A DNA stretch of 64,000 bases, taken from NCBI GenBank assembly GCA_021927905.1, contig BLLK01000062.1:992001-1056000 (forward strand), read 5' to 3'. The stretch comes from Chaetoceros tenuissimus (Eukaryota > Bacillariophyta > Thalassiosirophyceae > Chaetocerotales > Chaetocerotaceae). Of this stretch, positions 31,317-41,521 are shown one piece after another. The notes beneath the pieces are model-generated. The model saw only the letters and a list, made by a program, of their open reading frames with translations. It was not told the DNA's origin and did not search any database. Position numbers and translations under genes: made by a program. The first letter of the stretch is position 1, and each line of letters starts with the position of its first letter.

Positions 31317-32918
31317 TTATTTTACATTCGATAATTCTTCTTCGGCGGTCAATTTTCTCACTGCAAATGATCGCAACATAAGTACTTTTGCAACAGAAGT
31401 TTCTGCATTCACAGTGATGTCCATAGTTGGTTCTTCCCCAAATAATTCTTCACTCTTTTTACGAGCCATGAGGAACTTTAGTTTCTCTACATTACCATCA
31501 AAAGGTTCTCCATCTATGTGCGTAATAACATCACCTACGCACAAACCTGTGTGTCTACCAGCTGATCGCTCTAGATAGGAAACAATCACCCTTCGCCATA
31601 ATACCACATCATCGTTACTTACAACATCTCCACATTCTTCCATTTGGTTCAAAATATTCTTTGGCCCATTAAAAGATGAACCATCCATTACAGATATTTG
31701 ACCCCAAGAGTTGAAAGAAATTGTACTATATGCATCACACAGAACTTTGTATTTATTGTTTTCTTGCAATTCACTGTAGTCCTGATTGTATTTGAGAAAA
31801 GGAAAAGATTCTTCATCATCTATAAATATGATTGGACAACTTCTTGGGTCATATGGGTCAAAATTAAGAGTCACGCTGCAATGTCTTGGCATTCGAAATG
31901 GAAGAGGGAAAAGAGAGCCCCATTTCGAATGGTTCTTGGCATCTATCTCTGACTGTGTAGGTGATTTTTGTACAATTGACAATGAAGTTGAAGTATAAAA
32001 TTTTCTAGAAGATACTCCTGGACTTCGAGGATAGGATGACGATGTTTGACTAGTAGATGATGACATGTTGGACCTTGTTGATACATCATCACTACCATTA
32101 GGATTCTTCATTTGTCGCTCTCTGTTCTTCAAAGCATTCATTTTTATGATACTGTTAAGTAACTGACAGGCATTAACAAGCTTTGTAGTTGATCCGGAAG
32201 TCATCATTTCCACAATAAAGTTTCTTTCTGCATCAGTCATGCAATGTTCTAATCCCATTAATACCATGTTATCAACAAACTGGATTTTTTGTTTCACTAA
32301 ATCCTCGGGGCCAAGAGATCTTGGAGATGTCGCTTTTTCCCTATGCAAGTCATCTGAGTCGGATGGTTTCAAACCTATACTACTCATATCATCATCTTCG
32401 TCGAATAATTCATCAAATACCCCATCACTTTTCTTTCGTGCATTTTCATATCTTTCGTTTGCCATGACAATATCCATATCAGACATGCTACCATTGGAAA
32501 TGTTGTGTTTCCTACGTAAATCTTTTGCATTTAACTCTGCATCATTCGTATCTTGCAATCTTTCATGAACTTCAACCTGTCTAAGAAGGATAACATCTGA
32601 CAGATATACAAAAAATGATGATCTGCAACTTGGACATTTCAATTTTGTTTGATACATGTTTCCATCACTAGCCTCTTGTGGACCAGATTTTGATGATTTC
32701 AATAAATTTGCTGTACATTCAGAACACATGTTGAAATGGCACTTCTCCCCTTCACATAACAGTGGAAATATTTTGTCTTCAGGTGCTAGTTCTTCGCTAC
32801 AGATTGAGCAAATTTCATGCTCTTGTGAAGCATCATGATTCGTTTTCTCATTTCGCAGTTGGAGTCTGTCAACTTCAATTGATAGTTCGACAATCGCTTC
32901 TTTTTCCGAAGTTCCCAT
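31317..32918 (-). CDS. Protein with N-terminal RING-like finger and C-terminal PDZ domain
   Basis: 533 residues, no intron. Near residue 35 a RING-like finger: CSICSEEL, then CEGEKCHFNMCSEC, then CPSCRSSF. A Ser-rich, acidic, low-complexity middle follows (residues ~130-330). From about residue 440 a PDZ-type fold: RRVIVSYLERSAGRHTGLCVGDVITHIDGEPFDG. The combination suggests a ubiquitin ligase docking on a C-terminal peptide ligand (inference). Not a named family that I recognise. Confidence 0.78.
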   Translation of the reverse strand: MGTSEKEAIVELSIEVDRLQLRNEKTNHDASQEHEICSICSEELAPEDKIFPLLCEGEKCHFNMCSECTANLLKSSKSGPQEASDGNMYQTKLKCPSCRSSFFVYLSDVILLRQVEVHERLQDTNDAELNAKDLRRKHNISNGSMSDMDIVMANERYENARKKSDGVFDELFDEDDDMSSIGLKPSDSDDLHREKATSPRSLGPEDLVKQKIQFVDNMVLMGLEHCMTDAERNFIVEMMTSGSTTKLVNACQLLNSIIKMNALKNRERQMKNPNGSDDVSTRSNMSSSTSQTSSSYPRSPGVSSRKFYTSTSLSIVQKSPTQSEIDAKNHSKWGSLFPLPFRMPRHCSVTLNFDPYDPRSCPIIFIDDEESFPFLKYNQDYSELQENNKYKVLCDAYSTISFNSWGQISVMDGSSFNGPKNILNQMEECGDVVSNDDVVLWRRVIVSYLERSAGRHTGLCVGDVITHIDGEPFDGNVEKLKFLMARKKSEELFGEEPTMDITVNAETSVAKVLMLRSFAVRKLTAEEELSNVK

Positions 32919-33541
32919 CTTTCTCTTTTATTGGGATATAGAAGCTATAGGATAAGTAAATGGAAAACAAGTTTCGTTCCAAAATTTTCTACAGCATCAT
33001 GAAACATTAGCATGATAGAGAAGAAGATGAACAATAGTAAGTACAGTATCAAACAGCGAACAGCAAAAGCAGCAACAAACGCGTTATCTTGACGTTATAT
33101 GTAGCATTGTACCTAGCTATTCTATACCCCTCCCCCCGGTCGTCATTGGAGATACTTTACTAAAACGAAAACCCTTCTCCAGGTTCCCTTTATTCTTCAG
33201 ATATCCTAGTGTATAGATAAACTGAAGACATGATTTAGAGGTAGTGATATAATATTTCTATTTGCTGAAAAAGCGACTTCTTGTTGAGCGAACAAGAACA
33301 AGTTGAACGACAGCTTTGTTTCTTTCTCTAGTTTTTCTACTTTCTCCAATTGAAACACTTGGAAAGCCCCACCATCGATTGAATGTTCAAGGAGCCGATT
33401 AGAACTCAAGATAAGCAGTTGCAATGCACATTTATATATTAAAAAACAAGATGGATATGAACAATGTATTGATGTTGTTTGATGAAAAATGAAAAGATGT
33501 GTTGCAAACTTAGTATGTAAGATACGTACGCTCGGCTTGGA

Positions 33542-33617
33542 AAAAATATGGCACCCCCCTTCTTGCTGTCGTATTTTTGGAAAAAATACGACGAGGCGAG
33601 GGGGGTGCCATATTTTT
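33542..33617. repeat. Long perfect hairpin, MITE-like
   Basis: AAAAATATGGCACCCCCC (33542-33559) pairs fully with its inverse at 33600-33617; inside, GTCGTATTTTT (33568-33578) pairs with AAAAATACGAC (33582-33592) around a 3-base loop; an 8/7-base internal loop separates the two stems. 29 base pairs in 76 nt. It could be a tiny foldback element or a small-RNA precursor. Confidence 0.65.
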
Positions 33618-33830
33618 GTTGTTGGTGATGAAAATGTGCTCCTCAGCAAACGGTTTGCAAAATATACATTTTGTCATTCAGAAGAAATCGTTTTGCTGGG
33701 GAGGACATTTTTGAAAATAAAAAATAAAAAATATCGCCCACGGTGACGGGCGGCCTAACCGTAAATTTTTTGCGTCAAACGACAAACAAGCCTGAAGATT
33801 ATCATCCTATTTTCCAATTGATCACTACTC

Positions 33831-33847
33831 TTCTCTCTCTCTCTCTG
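33831..33847 (+). repeat. CT-dinucleotide run
   Basis: TTCTCTCTCTCTCTCTG-type microsatellite 64 bases before the ERD2-like ATG. Confidence 0.6.
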
Positions 33848-33910
33848 TTTTCATTCGTTGCTCAAAACAGAAAGCAACAAGAAAGTTTCAAACTAGATTC
33901 AAAATTTATA

Positions 33911-35219
33911 ATGTCTTCTAACGGAGCATACGCTCGATACACTGCAAATCAAGGAGGTGGAAACGATCCATATGGAGGCGGCTACGGTGGTGGCTATGGT
34001 GGAGGATACGGATCTGGCCCTGCACCTGGATATGGGGGAAATTCATACTCAGCGCCAACTTATCGTGGAGCTGCTGCTACAGCTCCATCGTCGGGAGGTT
34101 ACTCACAGGTAAGTCCATAAAGGATTTTTTCATTCGTCTAGGTCTCTCAAAGTCCTTGACGCTCGTGGTCGTTTTTTGCGAAAGGGTCATCCATCTTTTG
34201 TGAGAGAATGCTTCAAAAAATTATTGAAGGATTTTTGTTTGTAGTATTGCAGAGGTGTAATTTATCAAACTGAAAATGAATAGCTTACAAAATCTAACTA
34301 AACTCTCTATGAATAGCCTTCAGCCATGATGGATATGAATGACTCTTCTTCAGAAGATAAGAGTAAACGTGGAAAGAGAAGTATTGCATTGCAGGCATTG
34401 AATAAGAATGTTCTCATTTGGGCAGGTTTCTTCACTGTTTCACTATTCGTTTATTTCCTAATGTCAGGAGGAGATTTCTCCTTTCTCATGACTTACGGTG
34501 CCATGTCAAGAATGTTTGGCTTTGGAATCCTTAATGTCAAGACTTTCAAATCTCAACGAGCAACGGGTGTTTCGGTCAAAACTCTTCAGCTTTACTGTAT
34601 TGTTTTCTTTTTCCGTCTAACCTCTATCATTAGACATGAGGGATATTTACCCTATGATAAGTCAGGAGACTGGTTGTATCATTTTATTGAAATCATGGCA
34701 CTTATTTTCACCGCAAGTGCACTTTATGGCTGTACTGGGCCTTTCAAATCGACATATCAGGCAGATTGTGATAAATTCGGAGAGTTCAATGTTCCACAGG
34801 GTTTTGGAGCGGTTTATTTAGCAGTACCTATCCTATTTGTGGCAATTTGTCTTCATCCAAATCTCAATGCTGATTTTTTGAGTGACGTTGCATGGACCTA
34901 TGCAATGTATTTAGAGTCAGTTGCTGTTATTCCACAATTGTACATGTTTCAGAAACAATCAAACGGTGTTGTTGAGCTTCTGACTGCACATTTCGTTGCA
35001 GCGCTTGGATTTGGGCGTGTAATGGAATTTACTTTTTGGATTTACAGTTATCATGAGCTCGCGACATCCTCGGGGTCCACTTTGCCTGGATACCTAGCAA
35101 TCATTTCTCAATTTGCTCAGTTAGTTCTAATGGTGGATTTCTTTTGGTATTACATTACAGCAGTGAAGAATGCAACACCTTTGGTTCTCCCTTCTCATGC
35201 AGGAGGAAACATGGTATAA
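33911..35219 (+). CDS. ERD2/KDEL-receptor-like multispanning membrane protein
   Basis: Two exons, 33911-34108 and 34317-35219, 366 residues. Exon 1 encodes a Gly/Tyr-rich cytosolic leader (four GGGYG-type repeats, 65 residues). Exon 2 has seven hydrophobic segments in the ER-lumen-receptor/PQ-loop pattern: SRMFGFGILNVKTFKSQRATGVSVKTL, LTSIIRHEGYLPYDKSGDWLYH, LESVAVIPQLYMFQKQ and VAALGFGRVMEFTFW. Family ERD2 proteins return HDEL/KDEL cargo to the ER; this long-leader type may be a divergent branch, so the ligand is uncertain. Confidence 0.85.
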
Positions 35220-35347
35220 TATTCTAGATTATAATGCTCTAAGGTAGTGCTATTCAAAAGTTTGCCTTTTGTTGTGCGTTTACAAAGTCCTTTGTTTCTA
35301 TTTTCATAAAATAGATTTGAAATAATGAGCGTAGCTATAAACATTAA

Positions 35348-38300
35348 TTAGGAATTACTACAACCTAATCTGGTGTTCCATATTTCAATTGAGTTTGCCT
35401 GGAACACCTTGGAGTCGTCACTTACTCCCTTGACTTGAATTGAAACTGTGTTATCAATACACTCACACACCAGGGAAGCAAAATAAGGTGAAATCACTTC
35501 AAAATTATCCGATACTTGGAAAAAAGTTCGGAGAAGACGCAATTCCCATATGCTTTTGGACTGCCATGCATTGTTTTGAATGTTTTCAACAAGTGTCCAG
35601 AGTGCAAAGTATAGCATCATCGAGTCGTTTTTTTCCTGTGTGAAGGCTTCTACGACCAACTTGGTGCTAAAAGATTGACATGTGGAATCGTGGAGAGAAA
35701 AAATATTACTACCACAATCAGCAGAGGGGCTCTCACAAAAATACCTGAAGAATGCTTTAGACTGACGATCGTTTGCAATTGATCTAATCAGACTGAGAGA
35801 GTCATCCCTTGTCAAATCTATGTGAGAGATATTCAAAGTATTTCCACTTGGATCTTGAGCGTGACTCAATCTTCCTGCCTTCCTTTTGACAAAGATCGAT
35901 GTTATTGAATTCAATTCATACAGACCATTTACTTTCATGCTCGCGGGGTAATAGGACTCAGAATCGATAGATACTTCACATGCTTCTGCTTTGTGTAAGA
36001 GAATTGTTGGTGACATGACTTTGTCCTCGTGGCCATTGCAATATTTGATCTATAGAGAGAAGAGATGTAAGCTAGAGCAAAGAAAGAGGAGAGAAGTTAC
36101 AGTTGGATTACTCACTTTCAAAGGAAGCAAAACCTTTTCGTTTGAGTCGACGTCGATAGCTTCAATTTTACGATCTTTCGCGGCAAGTGCGTACAAATGT
36201 CTCAGCGCTTGTAGATGATATCTATTGTCATGCGTGAAAATAGGGAATCGAGGAAAAAATGAAATCAGGAGACAGGCAATATCACGAGGCTCGTTACCTA
36301 GTGTCTTCGAACCACCTCCCAGAAACAAAAGTCCGATAGCAGATGCATACGCCATATGATTTCCATACTTTACATCCATTTCGCTTTTCCACCTGAGGGA
36401 CTTGAGTAGGCGAAATACTTTCAAATTTCCTGTACCAGACATTATCATTGCCAAAGCTATCGCAGCCGACCCTAAACATAATTCTAGAGTTGGAATATCT
36501 GGGCGCAGAGCTAAGGATAATGAATCGTTACCGTCTCGGAGCTTCTGCAATTCTAGAATCTTTTCAAATATAGAAGAATATGCTTCTTCATTTCCAGTTC
36601 CTGCAAACCGTAAGCCGAGGCTGAAGCATATGCCTGCTGTTATGTATGCGTGGGCTTGTCTAATCGAATTATAGTCTAGGTCAGATGAAAACTCTTCTAG
36701 TTTTGCATTGTTCAGATCTTGATCATCTTTGCCTTGTTTGGACAGTGAAAACAATGAAAGTCCTTCGAAACTTGATGCCTTATTGGTCTTCAATCTAAAT
36801 AATTCATAGTACTTCGAAATGATTTCTGGCATTTGGGAGTTCATCCAAGTCTTCGACGGCTCTACCCTGTCCCAAAGTATGAGTGATTTAGCAACCAACC
36901 TAAAGAATAAAAAGTCCGGTCTAACGTTATCAAGTTCATACAGAGTTTGTGGCAGTTCCAATAACGACACAGCTGCTTCGCTCCTTTAAGTCACGGTTTA
37001 ATTGAGAAAATATACACTACGATCATGTTGAACCGATAGCAAATAAAAATGAAGTACTTACCCACTCCTATGATAAATCATTCCTAGGGCCAGCGTTGAA
37101 CCAGGGGAAGTAATATCGATGTTAATCATCGGTCCTTCGTAGATTTTTGAAGATCTCTCATTTTCATTATTTTCTGCATTTTGGGCTCGATCACCTTGAT
37201 GTTGCTTTTGCTTCTCAAAATTTTCGTCTATTCCACCTGCTATATAGCGATGTAATCTTTCTTCGATTTTGAGATCTGAAAGATCATCGTTCATTGACCT
37301 CCTTCCTCGATTTCCAAGACACATGTTTATCATCCCCAGTGCAATTCCACAGCAAAGGTTGTACCCTTCTCTATCATCGGTATTCTGATCGGCAGAAGGT
37401 CTCTTTCCAATTTCGTTCAGCAAGAATTCTGTTAGAACTCTATGATAACTTCCAATACAAAGTAAACCCGCACCTGCGATAGCAGCAGTTTGAATTGATG
37501 TACAGAGTTCTACAGGACGGAGAGAAGTTGGGAACAATGAAGGGATGTGAATACATAGAGTTCTCAAAATATTTGCATCGCAACTTCCAATTTTGTTCGC
37601 AGATAAGCCAAGAAGCAAACCAACAACTGTTGTATTTGCACCATTATTGATGTAGTCAAAGATATCAGGTTTGTCCAGAGATTGTAAATGCCCTCGAAGT
37701 CCAAGTGCAAATAGGAATCCACCGAAAGCATGATCGTATTCTATTTCTGGTGGTGGTTGTCCTGCCTGTGCAGGTGCAACAGGACGCACTTTAGGCTTAT
37801 TGCTCACAATCCAATTTCGACTGAGGCGTGATTTCTCATCACGAGCTTGAGGAAGCCTCAATCCAGATGCAACTCCGTTGTGAAATTCGGGCCAGAGTTT
37901 ATGTTTCCCTGTACACCTGTAACAGGTTGAGTTATTTGATATATGAGATGTAATTCCATGAAAAGGATACTTACCGTGATTCTTCTAGAGCTAAAATTGC
38001 ATTTTGAGGTGGAATCCTCCCTGCAAGACAAATTTCAGGGATCGTCAAAGGCTCAAAAGGGAGCTCACATGTACCAATTGTCATCATACCTCTACCCAAT
38101 GGGAGAGCAAGTACTCTTCTACAGAGCAGGGCCAACTTCTGCTGTTTCAATTTCTCGTAATCGTGATCATTCGTTTCTGGACCACGTAGAACTCTCAAAA
38201 ATTGCGGTTTCGAAGAGCGCAATAATTTCGTCGCGTCTCTTATACGAACATCATTCGGGAAAAGCATGGCAGAGAATTTCTCGATAGACATAAGTCCATC

Positions 38301-41195
38301 TGTGTCATCTCCCTTGATATCAAATGAACTAGTGATAGCTGGATTGTCAACTGCAGTATTGACCCCTCCAGGCTCCTTGATTTTAGCTAGGTCGATTCTA
38401 CCAATGAATCTATAGAAACTTGGAGAAATACTTGTTTCCATTATCGGTGGGCTCAGGCGACTGCGTGCTACTGCATCTAATATTGGGACAAGAGGAAGTA
38501 GCGAGATTTTGCTACACAAGTCATTCACATCTTTAAAACCTTGATTAACCAATGCCTTGACGAGGTCGCTGTCTCGTTTTTCACGATTCGATTTTATGGT
38601 CTCTGAAAACAATACCTTGTAAAGTTGTAAAAGTTTGCCTGATGTATCGCATTCTCCATTCAAATCAGTATTAAAGATACCTTTGTTCTGATTTTTCATG
38701 ATATTCTCTATCCATGAAAAGATACAAAATGGCTCGCTCCAGTTCGAAATTCTGCTTTGAATACTTAGTTCAAAATACCCAAAGAAATCACACGATGCAC
38801 TTGACTGAGGGAAGTTTAGTGTATAATGTTTCACGTAGTCTGCCATGAGGTTATTCGTCCCTGTATTGCATCTTATAGCAATACTTTGCAGAAATTGGGA
38901 CAGTTTTCTTGATGTGTTCGCGAAGTTTGACCCACGTCTAACTTTCAAGTCCTCACAAATACAATGCAGTGCGTCAAAAATAATATTCGATACTCCCTTC
39001 GACAAACCAATTGATTTCAATGTTGCTAGTGATCTAGAATTCTTGAGAAACTGTACTTCTTCATTTGAATTGAAGAGATTGCTATCTTCGTAATCGACCT
39101 TGACCTCATTGTTTTCAGTTAGAGCAAGCCGAGCATCTGATGCAATAAATTCGTTGTGAAATTTTGACCGTAAAAGTTCAGCCCATTGATTGTCACTGTA
39201 TCTAATATCAGTCACTATGATTTTATCCATTTCTGATGCCAAATCAAAACCATTTTCAACAGCAATGATGGCACTAGTAATGATCTTGAAGGATTCCCAT
39301 TCTACATCTGTACTTTGCATGTCACTCCTCGCACGAAGTTGAGCAAGTCGCAGACAATCCGCACGTAAAGCAAAGGGGATCTGAGAACACTCATCTTCGG
39401 TCGAAAGAAAAGCTGAGCCAATCGCAGACAAGGCTGTCTCTGTCACTTCACTTTGTGCACAAAGAATTGAGCATGAGAATCTCATGCAAAACTCAAAGTT
39501 ACTATCTTCACATGAAACATCGAAGCGATTGGTCACAGGATTGTCAAGCTTGTATGTGGCGCTGCTAGGTGACGATATATCAGGTGGAAAACACACATGC
39601 GTCAACAGTGTCTTGCCACGGTATAGCATCAGATTTCCATCTGCTTTTGAGATCAAAATATCAGTCGCCTTTGGTTTGATTCCAAAATTCCACTGTAAAC
39701 GGCTCTTCTGACTTTCATCGTTATCAGTTCTATTGATTGAAAATGGTGAAAACACAATAGGAGATGATTTGATCGGGACAGCTGATACGCAGACATGACT
39801 GAATTCATTGACGACGTTCCAAGACATTGATTTACTCATATGATGATTAATCGGGTCAAATTCTATCGAAACCAACTTATGCTTGGATTCATCACTATTC
39901 CCTTGTTGCATTAGTGATAGAACAAAGTCTCCAGTACTCTTTTCATTTGTGGACAGGAAAATCTTGGATGCTGCTCCATTTACGTCATTGTTTTGAATAG
40001 TGTAAATACATCTCATTGCTACCTTCGAGTACAATTCAGAAAATGCAGAAGCACTTGCTATATCAATATCTGGGTTCAAGGACGAGCTTTTCCACAACGG
40101 CATCGGTGCAGGTGGAGTCGGAGTTTCGTTCAACATCCAGATTCTATGGAAGCCTTTTTTGTGATTATAAGTGACTGTTACAATATCCGAAATACTTTTC
40201 GTGAAACATCTAATACCCCCCACAAACAAGACTTCTTCCTCCTCGTTTGAAAAGTACGTTGTGTCTTTACACCACAACTCATTCTTATTCTCTGCATTGA
40301 AACCTTTATCAGAAATCACTAAACATGGTCTAATTTCATCCAAGGGTAGATGAAGTGTGTACAGAGTTGGTAGAGTCGTTGTATTGTGATTTGTAACAAG
40401 TTGGTTGATATCAGATTCATCAGAGTAGGATGAATGCATAGATGATTCACCATCAAGAGATGACCTGGATTGATTCTTTCCCGCACCTATACCATATGAC
40501 CCCTCTTTGATCTTTGAATTCATCATATTTTGATGTCCCAATGACGATGCATTTTCAAGTTGTTTGAGGACCTCTTCTGTATAGTTCAATTGCATTGGAA
40601 AATTACCATCACTTGACTTCCTTTGAATCAATAGTCCTCCACATGAAGAATGTGGCATTGAAAAGATTGAACTAGCTTCAAAAGGTAATGATACAATATG
40701 CCCTTCTCCTCCGCTAATCACATCTTTGCCATTTGAAAATGGGAAGACATCAAAGATTGATATTTTTGTCGGAGCTGATAAAACGCAGAGATGAGGTTTT
40801 CCATCAAAGTCAGTATAACACATAACATTTTTTCCGGTGTGTGTGAATGGATCTGAAGGCAGCATGTATGATGCAAACAATGATCCATCACCCTCTGATA
40901 TATCACCATATGACTTCACAGCAACTCGACGGAAAAGCAATTCATCGTTTTCGTAATATTCTTCGATATTGGTTTGTATTTCACCATCAAATTGAAGATT
41001 CATACTCTCAAAGTAGTCATTTCTTACTCCAAGCGGTATATCTGTGACGAAACTATGAATTACTTTCTTGGTATGGGTATGACATGCATTATTTACGGAG
41101 TTCATATCTTTGTTGCTTGGATGAAACAAAGGATGTAAAGTGAATGGCCATTCCGATGGCTCACTACTATTCATGGCAACATCTCCACTCATCAT
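35348..41195 (-). CDS. APC1: Anaphase-promoting complex subunit 1 (APC1)
   Basis: Largest scaffold subunit of the APC/C ubiquitin ligase. Four exons join in frame to 1881 residues: 41195-37975, 37916-37062, 36983-36116, 36049-35348. The N-terminal half is a divergent WD40 propeller (HPLFHPSNKDMN, PSDPFTHTGKNVMCY, PHLCVLSAPTKISIFDVFP). The helical middle follows, then the proteasome/cyclosome repeats: EIEYDHAFGGFLFALGLRGHLQSL, NTTVVGLLLGLSANKIG, AAIAGAGLLCIGS, TLALGMIYHRSG. After exon 4 begins IKYCNGHEDKVMSPTILL, a good family match. Length is close to human APC1 (about 1940). Two adjacent Met codons make the start slightly uncertain. Confidence 0.93.
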
Positions 41196-41308
41196 TTAGT
41201 ATGTAGAACGGTTCAATTATGTGTTCTTGATGACTTCAGGATATGGCACTATTATATTGATACAAGAAACATTAAGATATATTATGTGAAGTGTAAAGTG
41301 TTTAAGTT

Positions 41309-41336
41309 GTAAGTACTCGTAAGTACTAAGTACTCA
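41309..41336. repeat. Three AAGTACT repeats
   Basis: AAGTACT occurs at 41311, 41321 and 41328 between the APC1 start and the tRNA. Each contains the palindrome AGTACT. Meaning unknown. Confidence 0.35.
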
Positions 41337-41404
41337 GTGTTCAGTGGATGAAAGGCGTCTAGCACATAATTTCTGTACAAGTAATTTTTCGAAATTTTGC
41401 CATA

Positions 41405-41494
41405 GCCCAAGTGGTCTAGTGGTATGATACTTCCATGGGGGTTCAATGAAACACAGAATGGGAGTGGCCGGGGGTTCAAATCCCCCCTTGGGTC
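41405..41494 (+). tRNA. tRNA-Pro (anticodon GGG) with an 18-nt intron
   Basis: Acceptor stem GCCCAAG/CTTGGGT (one G-U), discriminator C as in eukaryotic tRNA-Pro, then a T-rich Pol III terminator. D-arm GTGGTCTAGTGGTATGAT is the tRNA-Pro A-box type. Anticodon stem CTTCC/GGGAG; loop AT-GGG-G then an 18-nt intron (41441-41458) in the canonical 37/38 position, then T. Variable loop TGGCC; T-arm GGGGG-TTCAAAT-CCCCC. The anticodon reads GGG (CCC/CCU codons), where eukaryotes normally use AGG. Confidence 0.85.
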
Positions 41495-41521
41495 ATTTTT
41501 ATTTTATTCTATTGACTAGTC

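Larger units (their letters stand above)
32919..33910. promoter_or_regulatory. Long divergent region, RING-PDZ gene / ERD2-like gene
   Basis: 992 bases. Holds a TGACGTTA near 33092, a C-rich run at 33127-33140, the large hairpin at 33542-33617 (listed), a small CGCCC/GGGCG hairpin near 33734-33752, and a CT dinucleotide run at 33831-33847 in the probable 5' UTR of the plus-strand gene. Open frames of 147 and 85 codons overlap the hairpin on opposite strands and are not supported. Confidence 0.45.

Noticed and set aside
33206-33746. Opposing 147- and 85-codon frames with matching KIWHPP / CHIF pieces
   Set aside because: The similarity comes from the perfect hairpin being read on both strands, not from a gene.
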